Positions 33,012-40,973 of a stretch of 64,000 nt of DNA are shown here, in pieces (within the stretch, counting starts at the first letter, position 1; every line of letters begins with the position of its first letter). The position numbers were made by a program, and so were the translations under genes. The DNA comes from a candidate division KSB1 bacterium (GTDB lineage Bacteria > Zhuqueibacterota > Zhuqueibacteria > Zhuqueibacterales > Zhuqueibacteraceae): assembly GCA_034506175.1 (NCBI GenBank), contig JAPDQB010000001.1:62001-126000 (forward strand), given 5' to 3'. The notes below the pieces were generated by a model. That model was not told the DNA's origin. It ran no database searches and was given only the letters and a program-made list of their open reading frames with translations.

Positions 33012-34979
33012 ATGTCTCATCGTCGTCTGTTTGCGCTGCCGCTCTTGATCGTCCTGTTGAGTGGTTTGAGTTTCGCCCAGCCTCGCGAAGTCGGCAATCT
33101 CGTCATCGACGGCATTCCCGATATTCCGGCGCGCATCGTCGAGCGCATGAATCAATATCAAAACGTCCGTTCCGCCGGGTTTCTGGATTGGAATCCGAAT
33201 GGCCCGGGCATTTTGATCTCGACGCGTTTTGCCGAGACCAGCCAGATTCACTACGTCGAGCGTCCCGGCGGGGCGCGGCAGCAATTGACGTTCTTCAAAG
33301 AGCCGGTCGGCGGCGGCAGCTTTTATCCCGGCAAAGACCGCAACGGCTTTTTATTTAGCATGGACACCGGCGGCGCGGAGTTTTTTCAGCTTTTCTTTTT
33401 CGACCGCGATGCCGGGCAGAGCACGCTGCTCACCGACGGCAAATCACGCAACACCGGCGGCTTGTGGTCGCACGACGGCAAGTGGATCGCCTATTCGAGC
33501 ACACTGCGCAACGGCAGAGATTCGGATATCCGATTGATGCGCGTTGACAAGCCGGGCGTCTCGGAGTTGTTGGTTGAAACACAGGGCGCCTGGAGTGCCA
33601 TCGATTGGTCGCCGGACAACAGCAAGCTGCTCGTGCAGCATTACGTTTCCGCCAACGAATCCTATCTTTATTCGTGCGATGTTGCCACGAAAAAATTGAC
33701 ACCGATCAATCCTCAAAAAGACAAGAAAATTGCCTATGGCGCGGCGCTGTGGAGCAAGGATGGCCGCGGCGTTTATTACACCTCGGATGAGAATGGCGAA
33801 TTTCAGCAGCTCATTTACCACGAGCTTGCCACCGGCAAGAAAACCGTTATCACCGGCAATCTGCTTTGGGACGTTGATGACATCGCGCTTTCCGACGATG
33901 GCAGGCGTTTGGCTTATGTAACCAACGAAGACGGCATCAGCAAATTGTATGTGTTGGATTTGCAAACCAAGCAGGAGGAAAAGGATTTGCCGCGGTTGCC
34001 GGTTGGCCTGATTTTCGGTTTGAAGTTTTCCAAAGACGGCATCGAGTTGGGCATGACGCTGAACACGTCACAAACTTCCGGCGATGTCTATTCGATCAAT
34101 CTGGCGACGAGAGAATTGGTGCGCTGGACGTTCAGCGAAGTCGGCGGCCTCAAGGCGGAAAAATTCGTCACGCCGCAGTTGATTCGGTACCCGACGTTTG
34201 ACAAAGTCAACAATAAACCGAGAATGATTCCGGCGTTTTATTACAAACCCCGCCAAGCCGCTGGAAAAATTCCCGTCATCATCAACATTCACGGCGGCCC
34301 CGAAGGCCAGGCGCGGCCGGGTTTCAACTCAACCTATCAATATCTGGTCAACGAGCTTGGCATCGCGGTGCTGGTGCCGAACGTGCGCGGCTCGTCCGGT
34401 TACGGCAAAACGTATTTGGCAATGGACAACGGCTACAAACGCGAAGAGTCGGTGAAAGACATCGGCGCGCTGCTGGATTGGATCGCGCAACAGCCGGAGC
34501 TTGACGCCAGCCGCGTCGGCGTCACCGGCGGCTCGTACGGCGGCTACATGACGCTGGCGACGATGTGCATGTACAACGACCGCATTCGCGCCGGCATCGA
34601 TGTCGTCGGCATCAGCAATTTCGTGACGTTTTTGGAGAGCACACAAGAATATCGCCGCGATCTGCGCCGGGTGGAATATGGCGACGAGCGCGATCCGAAG
34701 ATGCGCGAGTTCCTCATCAAAATTTCTCCGACGACGAATGCACATAAAATTACCAAACCACTGTTCGTCATTCAAGGCCTCAACGACCCGCGCGTGCCGG
34801 CGACGGAATCCAAACAAATGGTGGAAACTGTCCGCCAAAACGGCGGCAACGTTTGGTATCTCGTCGCCAAAGACGAAGGCCACGGCTTTCGCAAGAAAGT
34901 CAACCGCGATTATCAAACCAATGCCGAGTCGCTGTTTTGGGAGACGTTTCTGTTGAACGGGCGGGAGGGAAGCAATTAG
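33012..34979 (+). CDS. Secreted S9 family prolyl oligopeptidase
   Basis: A 655-aa serine peptidase. Signal peptide MSHRRLFALPLLIVLLSGLS is followed by a TolB/PD40-type beta-propeller (about 60-390; repeats such as GFLDWNPNGPGILIST, GLWSHDGKWIAYSS, AIDWSPDNSKLLVQ). The alpha/beta-hydrolase domain begins IPVIINIHGGPEGQ; the catalytic Ser is in TGGSYGGYMTLA, Asp in GLNDPRVPATES, His in DEGHGFRKK. Complete and of the usual length. GAGAGG lies upstream of the ATG. It stands 46 bp after the serine hydrolase, likely as an operon. Confidence 0.92.
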   Translation: MSHRRLFALPLLIVLLSGLSFAQPREVGNLVIDGIPDIPARIVERMNQYQNVRSAGFLDWNPNGPGILISTRFAETSQIHYVERPGGARQQLTFFKEPVGGGSFYPGKDRNGFLFSMDTGGAEFFQLFFFDRDAGQSTLLTDGKSRNTGGLWSHDGKWIAYSSTLRNGRDSDIRLMRVDKPGVSELLVETQGAWSAIDWSPDNSKLLVQHYVSANESYLYSCDVATKKLTPINPQKDKKIAYGAALWSKDGRGVYYTSDENGEFQQLIYHELATGKKTVITGNLLWDVDDIALSDDGRRLAYVTNEDGISKLYVLDLQTKQEEKDLPRLPVGLIFGLKFSKDGIELGMTLNTSQTSGDVYSINLATRELVRWTFSEVGGLKAEKFVTPQLIRYPTFDKVNNKPRMIPAFYYKPRQAAGKIPVIINIHGGPEGQARPGFNSTYQYLVNELGIAVLVPNVRGSSGYGKTYLAMDNGYKREESVKDIGALLDWIAQQPELDASRVGVTGGSYGGYMTLATMCMYNDRIRAGIDVVGISNFVTFLESTQEYRRDLRRVEYGDERDPKMREFLIKISPTTNAHKITKPLFVIQGLNDPRVPATESKQMVETVRQNGGNVWYLVAKDEGHGFRKKVNRDYQTNAESLFWETFLLNGREGSN

Positions 34980-35072
34980 TTGCTGGTGGCTTGTAGCTCG
35001 TTGCTCGTCGCTGCTGTTTAAGGAACCAGCAACAAGCGACGAGCAACCAGCAACGAGCTGCCAGCTACAGGT
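34979..35072. repeat. Strong hairpin of 7-mer repeats after the S9 peptidase
   Basis: GTAGCTCGTTGCTCGTCGCT on the left pairs with AGCGACGAGCAACCAGCAAC and GAGCTGCCAGCTAC on the right. The sequence starts directly at the stop codon at 34979 and may end the transcript. Same repeat class as 23029 and 23778. Confidence 0.6.
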
Positions 35073-35147
35073 GAATTTGATATTGTTTCTGTGGCAACAG
35101 TTTATTAGATTTCTACAGTGGAGTGAAGTAAATCGTTTGAGATTGAT

Positions 35148-35570
35148 ATGCTGACTTGGGAGCAGTGGCGTGAGAAATCCAGAAGTTCTCTGGAAGCGGC
35201 GCAAATTCTGCTGGATCGCGACAAGCCCGTTGAGGCGGCAAGTCGGTCTTATTACGCCGCGTATCAAATGATCACAACCGCGCTGCTGAAACTCAACTTG
35301 AGCGCTCGAAACAGTTATGGCAATTGGTCACATCATGAAACGGTGGAAATGTATCATACCCATATCTGCAGAAAAGCGGATTTGGGGTTCAAAGAGAGGG
35401 AGGCTTTAAAGAGCTTGAGGTTAAAACTCCGAGGATTGTTGGAAACGAGATACGTGGCAGACGATGGTGATCCTGCCGCCGTTGTAGTTTCTGTTGCCCA
35501 AGGACATTGGCGAGATGCTAATCGTCTGGTGAGTCTTTTGAATTCTCTGGTTAATAGAGGTTTGTTATGA
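35148..35570 (+). CDS. HEPN-domain protein (UPF0332-like)
   Basis: A 140-aa helical protein: WEQWREKSRSSLEAAQILLD, KPVEAASRSYYAAYQMITTA, then NWSHHETVEMYHTHICRK and ALKSLRLKLRGLLETRYV. The A-SRSYYAAYQ pattern is typical of HEPN domains, which often act as ribonuclease toxins or as part of HEPN/MNT pairs. The classical Rx4-6H is not perfectly matched (RNSYGNWSH gives Rx7H), so nuclease activity is doubtful. It overlaps the downstream small gene by four bases (ATGA at 35567-35570). Confidence 0.65.
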   Translation: MLTWEQWREKSRSSLEAAQILLDRDKPVEAASRSYYAAYQMITTALLKLNLSARNSYGNWSHHETVEMYHTHICRKADLGFKEREALKSLRLKLRGLLETRYVADDGDPAAVVVSVAQGHWRDANRLVSLLNSLVNRGLL

Positions 35571-35818
35571 ATAGGAATCACAAAGATACAACCGCTGATC
35601 CTTTTTCCCCGATCCAAAAGAAAACCCTGCTGCGTTTCAAAAAGAAGTTAGAGAAAGAACTGCCGGCTTTGCGTGTGACATGGGCCCAACCTTATAACGA
35701 TACGATCATAGAATTGCACCTCGATTATGACAGGCGAACGTATAGAAAAATCATTAAGGCCTCCAAAGTAGCGACTGAGGTGGAAGACGAAACCGGCGTT
35801 ACCATCATTTTTCGGTGA
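35567..35818 (+). CDS. Small protein coupled to the HEPN gene, possible degenerate nucleotidyltransferase partner
   Basis: An 83-aa protein whose start overlaps the HEPN stop by ATGA. A basic helix (PIQKKTLLRFKKKLEKELP) leads to strands LRVTWAQPYNDTIIELHLDY and to DRRTYRKIIKASKVATEVED then ETGVTIIF. MNT nucleotidyltransferases have a similar second half (a strand, YDRRTxRKI, helix, xEVExETGV, strand), but the GS-x10-DxD active site is absent. It could be a shortened antitoxin-like partner of the HEPN protein. Function is inference. Confidence 0.5.
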   Translation: MNRNHKDTTADPFSPIQKKTLLRFKKKLEKELPALRVTWAQPYNDTIIELHLDYDRRTYRKIIKASKVATEVEDETGVTIIFR

Positions 35819-35852
35819 ATGAGATGGACAAGCGGAGCGTTGAGTGTGGAAT

Positions 35853-35912
35853 TAATGAATTGTTGGATTGATGGATTCAAAAATCCATACTCCAATGATC
35901 CAACACCGCACG
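35853..35912. repeat. Degenerate TTGGATTGATGGATT-type repeat
   Basis: AATTAATGAATTGTTGGATT then GATGGATTCAAAAATCCATA and CTCCAATGATCCAACACC form imperfect inverted units of the same kind as at 4150-4205. It lies directly upstream of the methyltransferase gene. Confidence 0.45.
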
Positions 35913-35916
35913 GGCT

Positions 35917-36738
35917 ATGGACATTCTGAACCACCTTTCATCGTGGCGTTTTCGCAAAGTGGACGATCTGCTGGCATTTATTTCGATCTACGACGATACG
36001 CAACGCACGCGCGCTTTTCGGGCGTTGCTGCGGGCGCATCAAAAGCACATTCGCGGCGCGGTTTGCGCGGAAGGTGGCTGCGGGCTGGCCCTGCTTGCAG
36101 TTGAGATGGCCAAGCTCGGCGCCCGGCAGGTTTATGCTGTCGAGCAAAACCCGCTGCTGGCGAAGCTGGCGCGGCAGGGCGTTTCGCTGTTGCCAAAAAA
36201 CATTTCGCGGCGAATCGAAGTGATTGAAGCGCCGCTGCAAGAATTTCGCCCGCCGGAAAAAATCGATGTGCTGGCGCATGAATTTTACGGGCAACTGTTG
36301 TACGACGAAGATTTGTGGGCGCTCGAAAAGTTAAAATTCCAGCCGAACCTGGTTTTACCGGACGGCGGCGAATTACTGGCCGGCGTGGTTTCATCACAGC
36401 GTTACCTCGACCGCGTCATAAACAAAGATCTTTTAAAATTTCTCGAGGGCGTGCTGGTCGCCGGTTTGTTTGAGGAAAAATTGGATGAGTTGCAATTTCC
36501 GGTTTTGCGCTGGAAATTCGGCCAGGGGTTGCGGCAAATTAAAAACCGCCTCGGTGCGCGTAAAGGCGATTTGCTGTGCTTTGGCGTCGCTGTCACGCAT
36601 CGCGGCCGGCGTATCTGTGAAGCCGGGCGTTGTCCGAACTGGTCCTATGTCTGGACGCCGCGTTGCGGCAATCAGTTTGCATTTGAATTTCGTCCGGCTG
36701 CTGCAGGGAGAACGTGTTATTTTCGTTGGCTAAAATAA
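35917..36738 (+). CDS. PRMT-like SAM-dependent methyltransferase
   Basis: A 273-aa class I methyltransferase. The SAM site is AVCAEGGCGLALLAVEMAKL and GARQVYAVEQNP, with Glu in AVEQN for the ribose. HEFYGQLLYDE (about 127-137) aligns position for position with the double-Glu loop of arginine methyltransferases (SEWMGYxLxxE), both Glu residues being conserved. The C-terminal half is a beta-rich domain, as in PRMTs. It may methylate Arg side chains, which is uncommon in bacteria; small molecules are an alternative. The short linker upstream places it near the HEPN pair, but a separate promoter cannot be excluded. Confidence 0.7.
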   Translation: MDILNHLSSWRFRKVDDLLAFISIYDDTQRTRAFRALLRAHQKHIRGAVCAEGGCGLALLAVEMAKLGARQVYAVEQNPLLAKLARQGVSLLPKNISRRIEVIEAPLQEFRPPEKIDVLAHEFYGQLLYDEDLWALEKLKFQPNLVLPDGGELLAGVVSSQRYLDRVINKDLLKFLEGVLVAGLFEEKLDELQFPVLRWKFGQGLRQIKNRLGARKGDLLCFGVAVTHRGRRICEAGRCPNWSYVWTPRCGNQFAFEFRPAAAGRTCYFRWLK

Positions 36739-36796
36739 TCCATCATCCTCGCCAACAAGGATAAAAATCCAACCTCAAATCTCCAAGGAGAGAAGC

Positions 36797-38500
36797 ATGT
36801 CGTACCGCTACAAAATTTATGGCCGCGCCGTTTCGCTTTTGCCCATCGTTGCAGTGATGATCTTGTTTTTTTCTTCATTTTCCTTTGCGCAAATCTCCGC
36901 CAATCGCCCGTATCAACCGGTGATCGTCAAGGGCAGCAGTTTTGCGGAATTTTCCAACAACGCTGCGCCGATCGGCCAACTTTTTCTTTACAAGTATATC
37001 ACTGCGAGCAAGGCGTGGGAACAAATCCCTTTCCAATTTGACGAAGTCGAGCCGGATCCCTCCCCAACCGATCCGAACCGGACGACATATTTCGGCACGG
37101 GCGACGGCAATTTGGACGATCAGGACGAGTTGTCCTTCATGGCGCGTGACGCCGGCGATAAAGCGCCCACCAATGCCTGGATCGATAATGCCTCATCACT
37201 GTCATTTGCCCGCTACGAGATTGAAATCACCGACCCGCTTTTGACTTCGGGTAATACTGGTTATGTTTACCTTTTTCGCTCAGGCACCTTGAGCACGCCG
37301 CCGGCGGCCAAAGATTATGTCACCTACATCAAAGCACCAGCCAACGCCAGCGCCGGGCAGGACACCGTTCGCGGCCAATCGTATGAGGAAGGCCACGCTG
37401 GAAACGGCATTCAAGATTGGCTGCGCGTGCCAGTCGCCGCCAACGGCAGCAATCTGGATTTTATGGATCGCCTCAAAGTCCGCTTTAAAGTTTTTGCGAT
37501 TTTGGCGGAGGTAACCTTTACCGAAGCCGGCCTCAGTTTGCAAGGGGTCCGCGTTCGGGATGGGCGGGTGCGTGTTATTCGCGAGTTGCAAGAGCGGATT
37601 TCCCTGATTACCGGTAATCTCGATTTCCCGATACTGATTTTCTATTACGGTTATTCATCGGTTCTTGGCACCTCGCTGAATTTGAATGCGCTGCCAAGCG
37701 GTGTCAGGGTGCTTTCATTGCGCCAGTCGTTCGATTTTGATCCGAGAGTTAACGGCGCCAAATGGTTCAACCAAAATCTTGCGACGCCGGTAAACGTGAC
37801 CGGCAGCTCCGGCAACTTGAACGCCGCGCAGTCGGCGGTGGTCTACGAACCGAATCTCAATTGGTATATGCTCAGCAGCGCGCACGGGTCGTTTGTCAAT
37901 CTTTTTTCAGTGCCGCCGAATTTTGGCAGCAATCAAAGATTTTATTTTCACGATGCACAGAGCGGCACCAATGATGGCACCGATGACACTGGCGACAACA
38001 AATCCTATGGCGACGGTGGGTTGTTGATCACCGGCAACGATATCAAGGGCGTTTTTAACTTGCTTTTGATTAGTTACGTGCTTGGCAAAGATCAGCCGCG
38101 CACGGCGGCGGAAGCGCTTTACAATCAAACGACCAAGCCGTTGACGTTCAAAACGCAAGCACAAAGAAACACCGTGGCCGTGCAGCAGCCAACCCTCAGC
38201 GTGCCGCTGCAATTCGCCTTGCTGCAAAATTCGCCCAATCCGCTTTCACTTTCCACCCCGGCGACGGCGATTCGTTATGAATTGCCTCATACGACGCCGA
38301 CTCCGGTCACGTTGCGGATTTTTAACCTCCTCGGGCAAAAAGTCCGCGAGCTGGTGAATGCTGTTCAGCCGGCCGGACGCTATGAAGCGCAATGGGATGG
38401 CCGCATGGAAAACGGCGAGCGCGCCCCGGCCGGAATTTATTTTTACCAACTGCGTGCCGGTAATCAAACTGCCACCCGGAAACTTATGGTCTTACTCTGA
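36797..38500 (+). CDS. Secreted protein with FlgD-Ig/T9SS-type C-terminal domain
   Basis: A 567-aa protein with a signal peptide (SLLPIVAVMILFFSSFSFAQ) and a strand-rich body. The last 70 residues are a classic FlgD-like/T9SS type A sorting domain: VTLRIFNLLGQKVRELVN, ENGERAPAGIYFYQLRAG and RKLMVLL at the very end. In FCB bacteria this domain directs type IX secretion and cell-surface attachment. The body carries acidic loops (DDTGDNKSYGDGG; TYFGTGDGNLDDQDELSFMA) that may bind calcium. Function not known. AAGGAGAG precedes the ATG. No T9SS machinery genes are in the window. Confidence 0.78.
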   Translation: MSYRYKIYGRAVSLLPIVAVMILFFSSFSFAQISANRPYQPVIVKGSSFAEFSNNAAPIGQLFLYKYITASKAWEQIPFQFDEVEPDPSPTDPNRTTYFGTGDGNLDDQDELSFMARDAGDKAPTNAWIDNASSLSFARYEIEITDPLLTSGNTGYVYLFRSGTLSTPPAAKDYVTYIKAPANASAGQDTVRGQSYEEGHAGNGIQDWLRVPVAANGSNLDFMDRLKVRFKVFAILAEVTFTEAGLSLQGVRVRDGRVRVIRELQERISLITGNLDFPILIFYYGYSSVLGTSLNLNALPSGVRVLSLRQSFDFDPRVNGAKWFNQNLATPVNVTGSSGNLNAAQSAVVYEPNLNWYMLSSAHGSFVNLFSVPPNFGSNQRFYFHDAQSGTNDGTDDTGDNKSYGDGGLLITGNDIKGVFNLLLISYVLGKDQPRTAAEALYNQTTKPLTFKTQAQRNTVAVQQPTLSVPLQFALLQNSPNPLSLSTPATAIRYELPHTTPTPVTLRIFNLLGQKVRELVNAVQPAGRYEAQWDGRMENGERAPAGIYFYQLRAGNQTATRKLMVLL

Positions 38501-38550
38501 AAAAACTATCCCTGGCCTGCGGCAGGGCAGGCACGACCGCGAAGTTTTTT

Positions 38551-38602
38551 GTAGCGCAAGTTTCCAGCTTGCCTTCGTTTGCAGGCTGGAAGCCTGCATT
38601 AC
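38551..38602. repeat. Dispersed palindromic repeat GTAGCGCAAG...CTGCATTAC, copy 1
   Basis: GTAGCGCAAGTTTCCAGCTT then GCCTTCGTTTGCAGGCTGGA and AGCCTGCATTAC. The core TTCCAGC/GCTGGAA folds into a hairpin around TTCGTTTG. A close second copy lies at 62407-62458, so it is a repeat family, possibly with a terminator role. Confidence 0.7.
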
Positions 38603-38634
38603 GATTTTACCTTGACGAGCCAAAAACCGAGGAT

Positions 38635-38698
38635 AACCACCAAGGCACAAAACACGAAGTTGCCCAAATTTTCCTGGTGTCTTTGTGTCTTGGTGGTT
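38635..38698. repeat. Inverted repeat AACCACCAAGGCACAAA...TTTGTGTCTTGGTGGTT
   Basis: Arms 38635-38651 and 38682-38698 are near perfect complements with a 30-bp loop. Lies between the secreted protein and the Mpo1-like gene, directly upstream of the latter. Confidence 0.7.
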
Positions 38699-38725
38699 GC
38701 AGTGCAAAAATTTATGGAGGAGCGG

Positions 38726-39064
38726 ATGGAAAAGCGTTATCAAACCTTCGCCGAATTTTGGCCGTTTTATCTCGGCGAGCATAGCGCGCCGGCCAATCGC
38801 CGGCTGCATTTTATCGGAACCACGCTGGCGCTGCTGCAGATCATTTACGGCATGGCGACGCAACGCCTCTGGCTGCTGCTCACCGCGCTGGTCACCGGCT
38901 ACGCCTTCGCCTGGATCGGGCATTTCTTTTTGGAGAAAAACAAACCCGCCACGTTTACCTATCCGTTGTTCTCATTCATCGGAGATTGGAAAATGTGGGG
39001 GTTAATGCTTACCGGACAATTGAATGGTGAGATGAAGAAAGTGGGATTGGAAAACAAGCCATGA
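38726..39064 (+). CDS. DUF962/Mpo1-like membrane protein
   Basis: A 112-aa protein opening MEKRYQTFAEFWPFYLGEHS and ANRRLHFIGTTLAL, the hallmark of DUF962, whose yeast member Mpo1 is an iron-dependent dioxygenase acting on 2-hydroxy fatty acids. Two or three transmembrane helices (about 30-75) follow, with LEKNKPATFTYPLFSFIGDWKMW near the end. Conserved His residues in GEHS, LHFIG and WIGHFFLE are candidate iron ligands. The ATG at 38726 has GGAGG eight bases before; longer open frames upstream are repeat sequence. Stop overlaps the next start by ATGA. Confidence 0.8.
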   Translation: MEKRYQTFAEFWPFYLGEHSAPANRRLHFIGTTLALLQIIYGMATQRLWLLLTALVTGYAFAWIGHFFLEKNKPATFTYPLFSFIGDWKMWGLMLTGQLNGEMKKVGLENKP

Positions 39065-39753
39065 AAGCCTTGTTCTTTGTTCTCATCATCCTCGCCCTCG
39101 TTGGCGGGTTTCTTTATTATTCTTTTCCCTGGCTGTTCAATCCGCTCAACGCAGCGGCCATCGAAAAGGATTTCGTTGCCAGCCTGCCAACGATCTTCCG
39201 CACGCCGGGCGGCAATTTGGAATTGGCCGGCGTGACCGCAACGGAAACCTTCATCAGCTCCGATACGGCGAAACTGTTCAATTGGAACATTCCCGGGGCC
39301 ACGACGACGGTCATCATCAAAGCACCCGTCATTTATCGCTATCACGTCGCGCTGCGCGAGAAGTGGGACATTAAAATTATTGACAACACCTGTCAAATTG
39401 TGGCGCCGGAGTTGCGCCCCACCTTGCCGCCGGCGATTCAATCCGATAAAATGGAAATCAAAACCATCGAAGGCCCTCTCGCTTTTGACGGCGCCGAGCA
39501 GCAGGCCAAGCTTTTGCAAGATTTGACGCCGCAGCTCGAAGCGAATGCAAAAGATTCAACACGCCTCCAGCTCGTCCGAGAACAGGCGCGCAAAACCGTG
39601 GCCGAATTTGTGCATGACTGGCTCTTGCAACGCGGCGAATGGGGCGAGAAAAAGATTGAAAATATCAATGTGTTCTTTCGAGACGAAGCCGGTTTGCCGG
39701 CGGCATCACCCCTGCCGCCGATTGAAACGCCGGCGGTTGAAAGAAAAGATTAA
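39061..39753 (+). CDS. Membrane-anchored protein, DUF4230-like, unknown function
   Basis: A 230-aa protein with an N-terminal membrane anchor (MKALFFVLIILALVGGFLYY). The rest shows strands (NLELAGVTATETFI, VIIKAPVIYRYHVAL, WDIKIIDNTCQIV) then a long helix (AEQQAKLLQDLTPQLEANAK and on) and a Pro-rich tail. The order resembles DUF4230 proteins, but the identification is weak. It overlaps the Mpo1-like gene by four bases, so the two are translated together. Confidence 0.6.
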   Translation: MKALFFVLIILALVGGFLYYSFPWLFNPLNAAAIEKDFVASLPTIFRTPGGNLELAGVTATETFISSDTAKLFNWNIPGATTTVIIKAPVIYRYHVALREKWDIKIIDNTCQIVAPELRPTLPPAIQSDKMEIKTIEGPLAFDGAEQQAKLLQDLTPQLEANAKDSTRLQLVREQARKTVAEFVHDWLLQRGEWGEKKIENINVFFRDEAGLPAASPLPPIETPAVERKD

Positions 39754-39773
39754 TCTCTAACAAGTGAAATGTG

Positions 39774-39898
39774 TGCAAAAAAACAAAGACTTTTGGCTCA
39801 CAGAATTGGAACTCTCACAGAAAAAAATCACTTCGGTGAGAGTCCCATTTCTGTGAGCGAGTAAATCTTTTTGGTTGCGGCTTGTCCGCGTTGGGCTT
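39774..39898. repeat. Dispersed 125-bp hairpin element, copy B
   Basis: GCAAAAAAACAAAGACTTTT, then hairpin arms 39797-39818 and 39836-39857, then TTTTTGGTTGCGGCTTGTCC. Differs from copy A (19716) in only a few positions and has the same orientation. Compensating substitutions in the arms are limited. Lies between the anchored protein and the OmpA-domain gene. Confidence 0.8.
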
Positions 39899-39931
39899 CT
39901 CTTGTTGAATTTATTGCGTTGGGAAACAATT

Positions 39932-40972
39932 ATGGCAGCTATCAGGACATGTTTTGTTTTTTTGCTCGCGATCACGAGTTTTTTGGCAGGAGGCGTTGAC
40001 AGCGCTTTGCTGGCGCAAAACAGCAAAATTCCGGAAGCCTGGGAAAAATACGATTTCATTCCCGGCTATCAAATCGTTTTTTATGACGATTTCTCCGGCG
40101 ACCGCGTCGGCGAGAAACCGCTGACCTGGAAGCTTATTGAAGGCAAAGCGGAAGTGATTCTGTTCAACAACCAGCGCTGGCTGCGCGCGCTCAATGAAAC
40201 TTTTGTGGCGCCCGTTCTCGAGGCGCTGCCGCCGCAATTCAGTTTTGAAATGGATTTTTACGTCACCCCGCGCGGCTACAGTGGCAATTATCGCCTCGAT
40301 GTTTACGGACAAACCGACAACGATTGGATCGCCTGCACCGTCGAAGAAGCCAGCTTCTCTTTCAATGCTTCATGGGGCTTGAGCTTGGATTACCCGTTTG
40401 ATGAACCGTTGCAAGGCCGCCATCGCCTGGCGATGATGGCGACCAACGAGGGTTTCAAATGTTACATCGACAGCCTTCGCGTGGTTAGCGCAACGAAAAG
40501 CAGTAATTTCCGGCCACGTGATTTAGAAATTTTTTTGCCGGGCGGCGAGAAAGAAGGCGATGATAAAAGTGTGATCACTGAGATTCGGGTTGCAGCGCTG
40601 GACAAAAATTTGCGCGAGCAAATTCAGCAAAATGGAAAAATCATCAGCTACGGCATTCCGTTCGCCGCCGGCGCCTCCACGCCCCAGCCACAAGCTTTCG
40701 CCGCCCTGAAAGAGCTGGCAAACTTGCTGCAAAACGACCTCGGCTTGAGTTTATCCATCGAATGTCACGTTGACGAAGCCGAGGATGAAAGCAACAACAA
40801 CCGGCTGTCGCAGCAGCGCGCCGCCGCGATCAGAGAAATGTTGATCGGTTTTTATAAAATTGATGGCGACCGCCTGCGCACGAAAGGGTGGGGAAGCGCC
40901 AGGCCGCTGAAGGACACCGGCACGGTTGACGGCCGCGCGGCAAATCGCCGGGTCGAGTTTGTGAAAAGATAA
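39932..40972 (+). CDS. OmpA-domain outer-membrane-associated protein
   Basis: About 346 aa with a signal peptide (TCFVFLLAITSFLAGG). The middle (about 40-210) is a beta-sandwich of lectin-like shape (YQIVFYDDFSGDRVGEKP, FSFEMDFYVTPRGYSGNYRL, RHRLAMMATNEGFKCYIDSL). The C-terminal 110 residues are an OmpA/MotB peptidoglycan-binding domain: GIPFAAGASTPQPQAF, LSLSIECHVDEAED, NNNRLSQQRAAAIREML, GWGSARPLKD, ANRRVEF. It likely anchors to the cell wall and reaches toward a ligand. Ends one base before the pseudouridine synthase gene. Confidence 0.8.
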   Translation: MAAIRTCFVFLLAITSFLAGGVDSALLAQNSKIPEAWEKYDFIPGYQIVFYDDFSGDRVGEKPLTWKLIEGKAEVILFNNQRWLRALNETFVAPVLEALPPQFSFEMDFYVTPRGYSGNYRLDVYGQTDNDWIACTVEEASFSFNASWGLSLDYPFDEPLQGRHRLAMMATNEGFKCYIDSLRVVSATKSSNFRPRDLEIFLPGGEKEGDDKSVITEIRVAALDKNLREQIQQNGKIISYGIPFAAGASTPQPQAFAALKELANLLQNDLGLSLSIECHVDEAEDESNNNRLSQQRAAAIREMLIGFYKIDGDRLRTKGWGSARPLKDTGTVDGRAANRRVEFVKR

Positions 40973-40973
40973 A

